Notes: a model not told the origin generated them from the sequence alone. A stretch of DNA of 10,121 bases from Candidatus Aciduliprofundum sp. JdFR-45 (GCA_002011395.1 MTNG01000091.1:1-10121), one strand, 5' to 3'. Positions 1 to 7,190 are shown, counted from the stretch's first letter. Program-made: numbers and translations.

Positions 1-1091
1 GAGAGGCGGGGAGATGTCTCAACTGCTCCGTCTGCAGCGTCTGCAGGGAGTGCGAAAGGCACTGCGAGGCAAATGCCATAGCGCACTCGCAGGAGGACAC
101 ACTTCTGGAGCTGGAGGTCGGGGCGATAGTGGTCGCCACGGGCTTTGACATGTACGATCCATCAGAGGATGAGAAATGGGGTTACGACGGCGAACGTGTC
201 ATAACAGGGCTGGAGTTTGAACGGCTCTGCTCCGCATCCGGCCCCACCGGCGGAAAGATAACGATACGCGGAAAAATTCCGGAGCGCATCGTCTTCATTC
301 AGTGCGTCGGCTCGCGCGAACGCGGCGGAAGGGAGTACTGCTCACGCGTCTGCTGTATGTACACCGCAAAGCACGCCCACCTGATAAAGGAAAAAATACC
401 AGATGCGGAGGTGTTCATATACTACACAGACGTGCGCGCCTTCGGAAAGGGATTTGAAGAGTTCTACAACAGGGTGAGAGATGAGGGCGCAATATACATA
501 CGGCGTGAACTGGACGATGAGATAAGAGTCCTGAGAAAGGGTGACAAGGTCATCGTGAAGTGTGAGGGACATCCGGACATGGAGGCGGACCTCGTGGTCC
601 TCGCAACCGCAATCGTGCCCAGAGAGGACGCAGGTCGCATGGCCAGCGTGCTGAACATATCAAGGAGCGGCGACGGTTTCTTCTTAGAGGCACATCCCAA
701 ACTGAGGCCCGTGGAAACCCTCACAGACGGAATATTCCTCGCAGGCGTGTGCCAGGGCCCCAAGGATATACCAGATACAGTCGCACAGGCATCAGGGGCT
801 GCGGCCAGGGCATGTGCCCTGCTCTCGCACCGCCGGCTGGAACTGGAGCCGCTCTATCCCGAGGTGCGCGAGGAACTCTGCCGCGGCTGTGGCACGTGCG
901 TGGAGGTCTGCCCCTACTCAGCCATAGAACTGGTGGAGGAGGAGAAAACGGTGGCGAGAGTTAACGAAGCAGTATGCAAGGGCTGCGGGCTGTGCGCCTC
1001 CGCGTGCCTCTCATCGGCCATTCAGCCGCGCGGATTCCGGGATGATCAGATTCTCGCGGCAATCAAGGCGCTCTCCGGAGGTGGTGAGTGA
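1..1091 (+). CDS. hdrA: CoB-CoM heterodisulfide reductase subunit A-like protein (HdrA), C-terminal part, cut by left edge
   Basis: The frame is open from base 3 to the TGA at 1089-1091, giving 362 residues. HdrA is usually around 650 residues, so the N-terminal part lies outside. HdrA is the FAD-carrying, electron-bifurcating subunit of cytoplasmic Hdr complexes. Visible in order: a cysteine-rich motif at residues 5-21 (CxxCxxCxxCxxCxxxC); the FAD-domain strand GAIVVATGFD followed by ITGLEFERL and SGPTGGK; the HdrA signature QCVGSRE with YCSRVCCMY; GKGFEEFYNRVRDEG; VETLTDGIFLAGVCQGPKDI; and two C-terminal [4Fe-4S] motifs (CRGCGTCVEVCP and CKGCGLCASACL, bases about 879-1015). The second has Leu instead of Pro after its last Cys. 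The first visible motif has six cysteines rather than a plain ferredoxin site. A GTG at 129 is internal and not the start. The mvhD-like gene follows directly, with no gap after the stop. HdrB and HdrC are not seen and could lie upstream. Confidence 0.93.
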   Translation, partial: EAGRCLNCSVCSVCRECERHCEANAIAHSQEDTLLELEVGAIVVATGFDMYDPSEDEKWGYDGERVITGLEFERLCSASGPTGGKITIRGKIPERIVFIQCVGSRERGGREYCSRVCCMYTAKHAHLIKEKIPDAEVFIYYTDVRAFGKGFEEFYNRVRDEGAIYIRRELDDEIRVLRKGDKVIVKCEGHPDMEADLVVLATAIVPREDAGRMASVLNISRSGDGFFLEAHPKLRPVETLTDGIFLAGVCQGPKDIPDTVAQASGAAARACALLSHRRLELEPLYPEVREELCRGCGTCVEVCPYSAIELVEEEKTVARVNEAVCKGCGLCASACLSSAIQPRGFRDDQILAAIKALSGGGE

Positions 1092-1526
1092 GTGAGGGAG
1101 AAGTATGAGCCACGGATAGTCGCGTTCCTCTGCAACTGGTGTTCCTATGCCGCCGCGGATCTGGCGGGGGTTTCCCGCCTCAAATATCCACCGAACCTTA
1201 GGGTCATAAAGGTCATGTGCTCCGGCAGGGTGAATCCCCTCCATGTCCTCTACGCGCTCAGCCACGGGGCAGATGGTGTTGTGGTGGCAGGCTGTCACCC
1301 CGGCGACTGCCATTACAGGCATGGCAACTACATAGCGAGAAGACGGATTGCACTCCTGAGAAACCTGCTGAGCTTTGTCGGGCTGGAGGAGGACAGAGTG
1401 GTGCTCACGTGGGCCTCCGCGGCCGAGGGGGAGAAGTTCGCGGAGATGGCAAGGGAGGTGGCGGACAGAGTCGGAAAGCTGGGTCCCCTGAGGCACCCCA
1501 TAAGGAAGGTGGAGACGTATGATTGA
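1092..1526 (+). CDS. mvhD: MvhD-type [2Fe-2S] electron transfer protein, copy 1
   Basis: 144 residues. MvhD (also FlxD/FrhD-like) carries electrons from a hydrogenase, formate dehydrogenase or NAD(P)H module to HdrA in the cytoplasm. Five cysteines that fit its [2Fe-2S] site are at C14, C17 (CNWCSY), C43 (MCSGR), C68 and C73 (GCHPGDCHY), with the family motifs GADGV and ARRR. The start is a GTG placed directly after the hdrA stop. A strong GGAGGTG at 1077-1083 lies 8 bases upstream, and there is no other in-frame start before the conserved region. The 3' end overlaps the next gene by 8 bases, so translation is probably coupled. It is a paralogue of the gene at 4349-4756: the two align without gaps over 135 residues with about 82 identities by hand count, and all five cysteines coincide. 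Position next to hdrA suggests this copy is the direct HdrA partner, which is inference. Confidence 0.93.
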   Translation: MREKYEPRIVAFLCNWCSYAAADLAGVSRLKYPPNLRVIKVMCSGRVNPLHVLYALSHGADGVVVAGCHPGDCHYRHGNYIARRRIALLRNLLSFVGLEEDRVVLTWASAAEGEKFAEMAREVADRVGKLGPLRHPIRKVETYD

Positions 1527-2478
1527 CGAAGGGCGTATGAGGGAGGTTGCGAGGGACCTGCTGGCGAGTGGCGAGGTGGACTGTGTAATAGGATACGCCC
1601 GCGGCTCTGTCTGGTACAGGGCACGTCCCGTCGCCATATCCGACCCGGATAAAGTGGATATGCTCATCTTCAACCCCTTCTGCATGCAGAACCTGGCCAC
1701 GTGGCTGAAGTTCGAGATGAAGGAGAACGGAGGGTTGCAGGGTAAATACGGAGTGGTGGCGAAGGGCTGTACAGCCCGCGCCCTGATACAGATGATGCAG
1801 GAAAACGGCATCTCAACGGATGATGTCTACACAATAGGCGTGCCCTGTCCGGGGATGGTGGACCCGCGTAAACTTGGGGATGACGTGCTCGCGATGGAAG
1901 ATGCGAGGGTTACCCTCGCAGGTGAGAGGGTCGTTGTGGAGGGTGAACGCAGGAAGGTGTTCTCCAGGGATGATGTGCTCCACGAGACCTGTCTGCTGTG
2001 CAGGTATCCCACACCGCCCCTCTACGATGTGCTGATCGGCGAGGGCATAGAGGGCAGGCCCGCGGAGGATAAGAATCTCGCGCATCTTGAATCCCTTCCG
2101 GCGGAGGAAAGAGCGAAATACTGGGAGGATGCCTTCTCGCGGTGCATAAGGTGCTACGCGTGTCGCAACGCCTGCCCGCTGTGCTACTGCGACGGATGCG
2201 CGCTGGAATGCCTGGACCCCCAGTGGGTGTACAGGTCCGTAGAGGTCTCCGAAAACACGCTGTATCACCTCATACGGGCGTATCACCTCACGGGCAGGTG
2301 CGTTGAATGCGGTTCCTGCGAGTTCTCCTGTCCGGCAGACGTGCCTCTGATGGAGCTCAATCGTAAGATGGCGAGGGACGTTGAGAGGATGTTCAACTAC
2401 GTCCCGGGAATGGACCCGAAGGCGAAGCCCCTGCTGGGGGCGTACGACCCGCGCGACCCGGAAGGGTTCATACTGTAG
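1519..2478 (+). CDS. FlxC-like iron-sulfur protein: FrhB-type N-terminal region plus two [4Fe-4S] sites
   Basis: 319 residues, starting at ATG 1519 inside the end of mvhD, with a purine-rich AGGTGG at 1507-1512. The first 170 residues resemble the N-terminal part of F420 hydrogenase/dehydrogenase beta (FrhB/FdhB) proteins: scattered single cysteines in NPFCMQN (C55), KGCTARAL (C84), GVPCPGMVDP (C110) and HETCLLCRYP (C158, C161). The C-terminal half has a dense motif with eight cysteines in 23 residues (C209 to C231, including CIRCYACRNACP and CYC) and a second site at C261, C264, C267 and C271 followed by Pro. Arrangement and neighbours fit FlxC/FloxC of Flx-Hdr complexes, where it would relay electrons between the NAD(P)H-oxidising subunits and MvhD/HdrA. 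Whether the FrhB-like part binds F420, FAD or nothing cannot be told from sequence alone. The Flx assignment rests mainly on gene order. It could also be annotated simply as a 4Fe-4S dicluster protein. Confidence 0.75.
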   Translation: MIDEGRMREVARDLLASGEVDCVIGYARGSVWYRARPVAISDPDKVDMLIFNPFCMQNLATWLKFEMKENGGLQGKYGVVAKGCTARALIQMMQENGISTDDVYTIGVPCPGMVDPRKLGDDVLAMEDARVTLAGERVVVEGERRKVFSRDDVLHETCLLCRYPTPPLYDVLIGEGIEGRPAEDKNLAHLESLPAEERAKYWEDAFSRCIRCYACRNACPLCYCDGCALECLDPQWVYRSVEVSENTLYHLIRAYHLTGRCVECGSCEFSCPADVPLMELNRKMARDVERMFNYVPGMDPKAKPLLGAYDPRDPEGFIL

Positions 2479-2487
2479 GTGATGGCC

Positions 2488-3507
2488 ATGGCTGAATGGT
2501 GGTTCATGGAGCCTGACGCATTTCACGCGTTCATTAGGGAGCTGGGGGAGAGGTTTATGCTCTACGCGCCCGCAAGAAGAGATGGAATTGTCACATTCAC
2601 GTTCGTTGAAAACCATGAAGATGTGGAGCTCAGCAAGAGGCCGTTCACATCCCCCAAGGCCGCCTTTCTCCCCCAGACAGAGGTACTTCTGAAATTCTCC
2701 CTGCGCGGGGAGAGGGTGCACCTCAGCCCGGCCCAACGTCCGGAGAGCCCTATAGCGGTGGTGGGCATCCGCCCCTGCGAGGCGGGGGCACTCAAACTGC
2801 TGGACCCCGTGTTTTCATCGCCTCCGGAGGATGTGCACTACACGCTAAGGCGAGAGAACGCGCTCCTCGTGGGGTTCGCCTGCACATCCCCTGAAAGATG
2901 GTGCTTCTGCACATCTCTCGGCTCTTCTCCCTTCGATGAGGACGGGCTGGATGTGCTCCTTGTAGAGGTGTCAGGTGGCTACTGTGCCCTGGCCGTGACG
3001 GAGAGGGGACGGAGGGCGCTGGAGGTCGTTAGAGATATGTTGCGGAAGGCAGACGAGGCACTTCTCGGGGAGATTGAGGAGAGGCGGAGGCAGGCGGAGA
3101 GAGCCATGAAGACGCTGGATGTGGAGCGATTCATCGCCCGCCTGGAGGACATGGGCGATGACCCCATATGGGAGGAAATAGCAGCCAGGTGCATAGGTTG
3201 CGGTATATGCACATATCTCTGCCCCACCTGCTACTGCTTTGACATTCAGGATGAGGCAGGGCTAACATCCGGAAGGCGTGTGAGGGTCTGGGACTCCTGC
3301 ATGTACCCCGAGTACACGCTGGAGGCGAGTGGACACAACCCCCGCCCGAAGAGAGTGCACAGGGTGAAGAACAGAATATACCACAAGTTCAGATGGTACG
3401 TGGACCTCTTCGGCCTCGTTGGATGCGTGGGATGCGGCAGATGCGCGGAGCACTGCCCCGTGAACGTGGATATAAAGGAGATCATATCGGAGGTGGTGAG
3501 GCGATGA
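2488..3507 (+). CDS. FlxB / AsrA / HydB-like 4Fe-4S dicluster protein
   Basis: 339 residues from ATG 2488. This start is preferred because AGGTGAT (2477-2483) sits just upstream at normal distance. GTG 2479 and ATG 2482 are in frame but lie within that site. The N-terminal half has the family motifs VVGIRPCEAGALKLLDP (near residue 91) and ACTSPERWCFC (131-141), typical of the sulfhydrogenase beta/anaerobic sulfite reductase A group. The C-terminal half has cysteines C235, C238, C241, C245, C248 and C250 (GCGICTYLCPTCYC) and a second ferredoxin site at C313, C316, C319 and C323 (CVGCGRCAEHCP). In sulfhydrogenases, AsrABC and Flx complexes this subunit passes electrons between the FAD/NAD(P)H subunit and the rest of the complex. 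Its partner is encoded immediately downstream with a 4-base overlap (ATGA), as in hydBG, asrAB and flxAB pairs. No sulfite reductase C subunit or hydrogenase subunit is nearby, which favours the Flx reading. Confidence 0.85.
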   Translation: MAEWWFMEPDAFHAFIRELGERFMLYAPARRDGIVTFTFVENHEDVELSKRPFTSPKAAFLPQTEVLLKFSLRGERVHLSPAQRPESPIAVVGIRPCEAGALKLLDPVFSSPPEDVHYTLRRENALLVGFACTSPERWCFCTSLGSSPFDEDGLDVLLVEVSGGYCALAVTERGRRALEVVRDMLRKADEALLGEIEERRRQAERAMKTLDVERFIARLEDMGDDPIWEEIAARCIGCGICTYLCPTCYCFDIQDEAGLTSGRRVRVWDSCMYPEYTLEASGHNPRPKRVHRVKNRIYHKFRWYVDLFGLVGCVGCGRCAEHCPVNVDIKEIISEVVRR

Positions 3508-4352
3508 AGGATAGCCCCTATCTCCCGCGCCTCGCGAGGATTGAGGAGATCAGGGTAGAGACGGTGGGAAGGAGGCCTATAAAGACGTTCCGCGTGTCGC
3601 TGAAGGATGGGGGCACATTCACCTTCGCCCCGGGGCAGTGCGTCATGGTCAGCGTGATGGGCGTGGGAGAGGCCATATTTGCCGTCTCATCCCCGCCCAA
3701 GGGCGACGGCTACATAGAGTTCAGCGTGATGAAACTCGGCAGGGTCACATCGGCGCTCCACCGCGCGGAGGTGGGAGAGACGCTGGGTATACGAGGACCT
3801 TACGGAAGGCCGTTCCCCGTGGAGGAATGGAGGGGGAGGGATCTCCTGATCATCGGCGGGGGCATCGGAGCCGCACCCCTGCGCTCGCTCATCGGCTATG
3901 TGCTGAGCCACAGAGAAGAGTACGGCTCCCTCACGGTGCTCTACGGTGCGCGGTCCAGCCGGGACCTCTGTTATCGCGAGGAAATGAGGGCGTGGGCTGA
4001 GAGAAATGATGTTTCGCTCCACCTTACCATAGACAGGCCGGAGGAGGGATGGGATGGACTCGTGGGGATGGTCCCAGACGTTCTGAGGGAGATGAAGCCG
4101 AGCCCGGAGAACACGGTTGCGGTCACATGCGGTCCGCCCATAATGATCAAATTCGTTATGGAGGCACTCGCGGATATGGGCTTTCCGCCGGAGGACATAT
4201 ACACAACTCTGGAGCGCAGGATGAAGTGCGGGATAGGGAAGTGTGGGCGGTGCAACATAGGGCCCCTCTACGTGTGCAAAGACGGGCCCGTCTTCTCCTA
4301 CGCGGAGATATTGAAGGTCTCGCGAAACGCGGGGGGAGGTGGTGTGCTGTGA
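3504..4352 (+). CDS. FAD/NAD(P)-binding oxidoreductase, FlxA / HydG (sulfhydrogenase gamma)-like
   Basis: 282 residues of the ferredoxin-NADP reductase fold with a C-terminal [2Fe-2S] site of the dihydroorotate dehydrogenase electron transfer type. Visible in order: FAD part with PGQCVMVSV (43-51), FAVSS, GRVTSALH and GIRGPYGRPF; NAD(P) part with LLIIGGGIGAAPLRS (114-128), LYGARSSRDLCYREE and TCGPP (208-212); then C242, C247, C250 and C258 (KCGIGKCGRCNIG...C). It is expected to oxidise NADH or NADPH (or run in reverse) and pass electrons to the preceding dicluster protein. The frame is open further upstream to 3393, but that part is a shadow of the previous gene. ATG 3504 overlaps the preceding TGA by 4 bases and has GGAGGTG at 3489-3495 with 8-base spacing. 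Choice between NADH and NADPH cannot be read off with confidence. Confidence 0.9.
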   Translation: MKDSPYLPRLARIEEIRVETVGRRPIKTFRVSLKDGGTFTFAPGQCVMVSVMGVGEAIFAVSSPPKGDGYIEFSVMKLGRVTSALHRAEVGETLGIRGPYGRPFPVEEWRGRDLLIIGGGIGAAPLRSLIGYVLSHREEYGSLTVLYGARSSRDLCYREEMRAWAERNDVSLHLTIDRPEEGWDGLVGMVPDVLREMKPSPENTVAVTCGPPIMIKFVMEALADMGFPPEDIYTTLERRMKCGIGKCGRCNIGPLYVCKDGPVFSYAEILKVSRNAGGGGVL

Positions 4353-4756
4353 GCGGGGAATATGAACCCGTCGTTGTTGCCTTCCTCTGCAACTGGTGTG
4401 CCTATGCCGGCGCCGACTTCGCCGGCGTCTCGCGGCTGAAATACCCGCCGAACGTGCTGCCGGTGCGCGTGATGTGCTCCGGACGTATAGAACCGCTGTT
4501 CGTGCTGGAGGCGCTGGATAAGGGGGCCGACGGCGTGCTCATAGGCGCGTGTCACCCGGGTGACTGCCACTACAGCGCGGGCAACTTCAAGGCGAGGCGA
4601 AGGGTTGCGCTCCTCAGGGGGTTGCTGAAAGCGGCCGGGATAGAGCCGGAGCGCGTGCGGCTGGAGTGGATATCCGCCTCGGAGGGCGAGAAGTTCGCGC
4701 GCGTTGTTGAGGAGTTTGTGGAAGAACTCAGAGAACTCGGTCCGATTCCGAAATAA
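4349..4756 (+). CDS. MvhD-type [2Fe-2S] electron transfer protein, copy 2
   Basis: 135 residues, second paralogue of the protein at 1092-1526, with cysteines at the same positions (C14, C17, C43, C68, C73). It starts at GTG 4349, overlapping the previous stop as GTGA, with GGAGGTG at 4335-4341 (7-base spacing). A longer open frame back to 4049 is the shadow of the preceding gene. It ends at TAA 4754-4756 and is followed by a promoter for a new unit, so it is the last gene of the redox operon. It lacks the basic tail of copy 1 and ends soon after the GP motif, with an acidic helix (EEFVEELREL). In Flx operons a single MvhD-like FlxD normally follows or precedes the Flx genes. Having one copy beside hdrA and one beside flxA suggests either two alternative electron donors to HdrA or a two-MvhD complex (inference). 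Confidence 0.92.
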   Translation: MSGEYEPVVVAFLCNWCAYAGADFAGVSRLKYPPNVLPVRVMCSGRIEPLFVLEALDKGADGVLIGACHPGDCHYSAGNFKARRRVALLRGLLKAAGIEPERVRLEWISASEGEKFARVVEEFVEELRELGPIPK

Positions 4757-4767
4757 ACCGCGCAGGG

Positions 4768-4812
4768 TATATAATCCATATAACCCCGCCGTCTCAGAAA
4801 AAGTTAAATAAT
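4768..4812 (+). promoter_or_regulatory. Promoter region of the DUF835/RecA-fold gene cluster (BRE and TATA)
   Basis: The gap between the redox operon (ends 4756) and the next gene is strikingly AT-rich. GAAAAAG (4797-4803, BRE-like) followed by TTAAATAAT (4804-4812) is centred about 28 bases before ATG 4836, which predicts transcription starting at or within a few bases of that ATG (a leaderless mRNA). A second TATA-like stretch, TATATAAT at 4768-4775, could drive a start near 4798, but it has no clear purine-rich BRE and is less convincing. No ribosome binding site precedes 4836, in contrast to the genes inside operons here, which supports the leaderless reading. Confidence 0.6.
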
Positions 4813-4835
4813 ATCTTTAATTGATACTTAAAGAG

Positions 4836-5801
4836 ATGAACTCAACGTCCGTCATGGTGATTCACAGCGACCCCACCTTTCTCAAGATCGCACAGTCACT
4901 CCTGTACCCCCAGGGCATAGATGCCAGAACCATGGTGGGGGTGGGGCACAAGGTCGGGGAGGAGGATGAGATATACCTGAGGATAGGCAGCGTGGAGTCC
5001 ATCTCGCTCTCCACGGAGAGGTCCATAGAGAAGGTGCTCAAGCACAACCAGCCGGTGGTCCTTCTCGTGGAGGACACGCTCGTGGACGACATAGCCCAGA
5101 TGCTGGAGAAACTCAACCTGGACTCTGTGCTGACGGTTGTCGCCTCCACCCCGATTTCGCCCAAGAAGGAAATGAATCTGCCGCTCATTGTCAGGACCGG
5201 GGACGACTTCGTTGATATGCTGTCCCTTGAGATGTACCTCCTGAAGGTCTCCAAGGAGAGGTATCTTCAGGGGCACAGCAGGATAAAACTGCTCCATCAT
5301 ATGATGTGGGGCAAGTTCGTGCGCATAATGCCCCACAGGTCCGTTGAGTTCTCCTTCCTGTACAACACATATCTGAAGGATTTTGCCCAAGAGGCGCTCC
5401 ACATAACGCGCTTCCGGCCGGAGGTGTTTGACAACTCGCTCCCGGTGGGGGAGAGGATCTGGGTGACGGACCTCGTGGGGATGGGGAGGGTCAAGCCGCA
5501 CAACCTCACCATGCTCACAGACAGGATAGTGAAGTTCATAGAGAGCCATGAGAGCCCAATAATAATAATGGACTGTCTGGAATACCTCACAATCTACAAC
5601 CCATTCTCCAACGTGATAAGGAACATAGAGTTCATACGCAGTCACATAATGGAAAAGTTCGGGATAGGGTTCTTCTTCACCGATTTTGGCGCCTTTGACC
5701 AGAAGGAGGCGTCCATTCTTAAGAAGACCATGGTGGACCTTGAGGATATGCTGCAAAGGAGGGAGATATCGTGGCTGGAAACGTACCGGAAGAGTTCCTG
5801 A
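4836..5801 (+). CDS. DUF835-domain protein
   Basis: 321 residues from ATG 4836. An in-frame TTG at 4821 would add five residues but lies between the TATA box and the predicted transcription start. The C-terminal part (about 181-305) looks like DUF835, a domain of unknown function found mainly in euryarchaeal signalling-type proteins. Its hallmark is a hydrophobic strand, an acidic residue, then EYL and a short helix: PIIIMDCLEYLTIYNPFSNV at 241-260, followed by a long helix and FFFTDFGAFDQKE. The N-terminal part (1-150) begins like a receiver-type alpha/beta domain (VMVIHSDPTFLKIAQSLL) and contains VVLLVEDTLVDDIAQML at 74-90, but no complete family is recognised. No membrane segment or signal peptide is seen, so it should be cytoplasmic. 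It is the first gene of a cluster with RecA-fold ATPases and winged-helix proteins, and its last 31 bases overlap the next gene. Role unknown. A regulatory or sensory function is inference from context. Confidence 0.7.
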   Translation: MNSTSVMVIHSDPTFLKIAQSLLYPQGIDARTMVGVGHKVGEEDEIYLRIGSVESISLSTERSIEKVLKHNQPVVLLVEDTLVDDIAQMLEKLNLDSVLTVVASTPISPKKEMNLPLIVRTGDDFVDMLSLEMYLLKVSKERYLQGHSRIKLLHHMMWGKFVRIMPHRSVEFSFLYNTYLKDFAQEALHITRFRPEVFDNSLPVGERIWVTDLVGMGRVKPHNLTMLTDRIVKFIESHESPIIIMDCLEYLTIYNPFSNVIRNIEFIRSHIMEKFGIGFFFTDFGAFDQKEASILKKTMVDLEDMLQRREISWLETYRKSS

Positions 5802-7177
5802 GGTTCTTCAGGTCGCCGGGCGGGCACTCCATGGTGATAAAGGGGCCGCCGGGCAGCGGGAAGACCACGCTCGTGCTTGAGATAGGAAAGTCGCTGATGA
5901 GGAGGTACCCGGTGAAGTACTTCACATCCCGCGTGGGCGATGAGAGCCTTCTATCGCAGTTCCCGTGGGCCGAGGACATGCTCCACAGAAAGGGGGAAAA
6001 AGGCAAGGGAGGCAGGGGGAGACTCAGCAGGAGAGGGCTCCACGCTCTGGAGGGGCGGATAGAGGGGAGCGCCGTGGAGGTGGACGAGGAAGGCATCACG
6101 CTGGAATACGGCAGCATATTCCCCGAACTGGAGAGCATATACGACTTCGTGGAGGGAAACCTGGACAAGAAACCGCTCATAATAATAGATTCCCTGGAGG
6201 GTTTCTCTGAACTGTACGGGGTGAGCGAATCGGACCTGGCACGTATCATACAGCAGGACCTCGTGGAGGAGGCGAAGGCGAACGTGATATACGTCATGGA
6301 GAGCGATGAGAGGCACCCCGTTGAATATCTGGGCGATGCGGTGGTGCAGCTCTACGCGGAGTACACGCGGGGCGGGATCCTCCGGAAGATATACATACAG
6401 AAGATGCGGGGATACGAAATAAGGAAGCCCATAAGGATATACACCCTGTGGAACGGGCGCTTCACTGTCGTGGATGAGAGAGAGGTTGATCCGCTCAGCA
6501 TGGGCATGGTTATGGACGACAGGCCGAGGGGGTACGGGTGGGGCGCGAAGGGTCTAACCGAGGCGTTTGAGCCCTTTGAACCCGGCTCCATCAACTTATT
6601 CGTGGTGGAGGACAACGCCAAGTCCGAATACCTCATATCGGTCATGTCCGGTATAATGGCCTCGGCGTGGAAGAGGGGGCTGGGCATACTGTTCATACCC
6701 TCCCAGATGGTGGCCAAGAACAACGTGTTCCACGCCATGCGGACATCGCTCGGGGAGGAGCCGGAGGGCATCGTTGTTGCGGACTTCTTCGGGCGGCCGG
6801 ATATATTTTTAGAGGGGCAGAGCCTCGTGAGGGAACTGTCGCCCGACATAATAGAGTACCACATGCAGGGCAGGAAGGAGCCCTACCTGTTCATCGCTGG
6901 CGTGGACACGCTCAAGACGCTCTACAGGGAGATGCTCAACCTGGAGGCCTATTCACTCTTCACGCACCTCAAGAAAAAGGGCGCGATAGTGATTCTGCTT
7001 GCGCCGCGGAAGATGGTGAGTGCGCTGGAGGGCATGTACTTTGACAAGGAAATAGTGTTCATGAACATAGAGGGCATAATGGTGGTGAAGGGCGAGAAGC
7101 CGCTCACGCTGAACTACGCCCTGCGCCCGGTGGTCAGGAAAAACAGGTACACGCTGAAAACGCTTCCGCTCCTCTGA
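5771..7177 (+). CDS. GvpD/KaiC-like tandem RecA-fold ATPase with degenerate second domain
   Basis: 468 residues from GTG 5771, overlapping the DUF835 gene by 31 bases. GGAGGGA at 5758-5764 with 6-base spacing supports this start. The N-terminal RecA-like domain (1-235) has Walker A GPPGSGKT (25-32), Walker B PLIIID (135-140) and a KaiC-type KMRGYE motif (211-216) followed by PIRIYTLWNGRF. The opening EEFLRFFRSPGGHSMVIKG resembles the P-loop region of GvpD, an archaeal regulator of gas vesicle genes. A strongly basic, glycine-rich insert (72-88, 8 Lys/Arg) recalls the arginine-rich regions of GvpD. The C-terminal half (266-468) looks like a second RecA fold: PFEPGSINLFVVED takes the place of a P-loop strand but has no GKT, and YLFIAGVDTL (372-381) occupies the Walker B place without a clear catalytic acid. 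It is probably a cytoplasmic regulatory NTPase with a silent second lobe. No gas vesicle genes are visible. Target unknown. Confidence 0.72.
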   Translation: MAGNVPEEFLRFFRSPGGHSMVIKGPPGSGKTTLVLEIGKSLMRRYPVKYFTSRVGDESLLSQFPWAEDMLHRKGEKGKGGRGRLSRRGLHALEGRIEGSAVEVDEEGITLEYGSIFPELESIYDFVEGNLDKKPLIIIDSLEGFSELYGVSESDLARIIQQDLVEEAKANVIYVMESDERHPVEYLGDAVVQLYAEYTRGGILRKIYIQKMRGYEIRKPIRIYTLWNGRFTVVDEREVDPLSMGMVMDDRPRGYGWGAKGLTEAFEPFEPGSINLFVVEDNAKSEYLISVMSGIMASAWKRGLGILFIPSQMVAKNNVFHAMRTSLGEEPEGIVVADFFGRPDIFLEGQSLVRELSPDIIEYHMQGRKEPYLFIAGVDTLKTLYREMLNLEAYSLFTHLKKKGAIVILLAPRKMVSALEGMYFDKEIVFMNIEGIMVVKGEKPLTLNYALRPVVRKNRYTLKTLPLL

Positions 7178-7190
7178 GGTGTTGCTCCGG

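Noticed and set aside
129..131. GTG at 129 as the start of HdrA
   Set aside because: The frame is open to the left edge and already codes for HdrA-type residues there (cysteine motif and VGAIVVATGF), so this GTG is an internal Val codon.
1813..2736. Long minus-strand open frame (307 residues), with similar ones at 1011-1811 and 4896-5756
   Set aside because: They lie opposite well-supported genes with conserved cysteine or domain motifs, show no recognisable family, and long antisense frames are expected in GC-rich coding DNA.
3393..3503. N-terminal extension of the FAD/NAD(P) oxidoreductase to 3393
   Set aside because: This part is an out-of-frame shadow of the upstream dicluster gene. ATG 3504 has a strong ribosome binding site and the usual 4-base overlap.
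2983..3507. Anaerobic sulfite reductase AsrAB or a sulfhydrogenase HydBG pair as the identity of the FlxB/FlxA-like genes
   Set aside because: The catalytic partners (AsrC, or NiFe small and large subunits) are missing here and both neighbours are MvhD/HdrA-type, which fits Flx-Hdr better. It cannot be fully excluded without flanking sequence.
5771..7177. Gas vesicle locus, based on the GvpD-like protein
   Set aside because: No GvpA, GvpC, GvpE or other gas vesicle gene is in the window. The similarity concerns the ATPase domain only.
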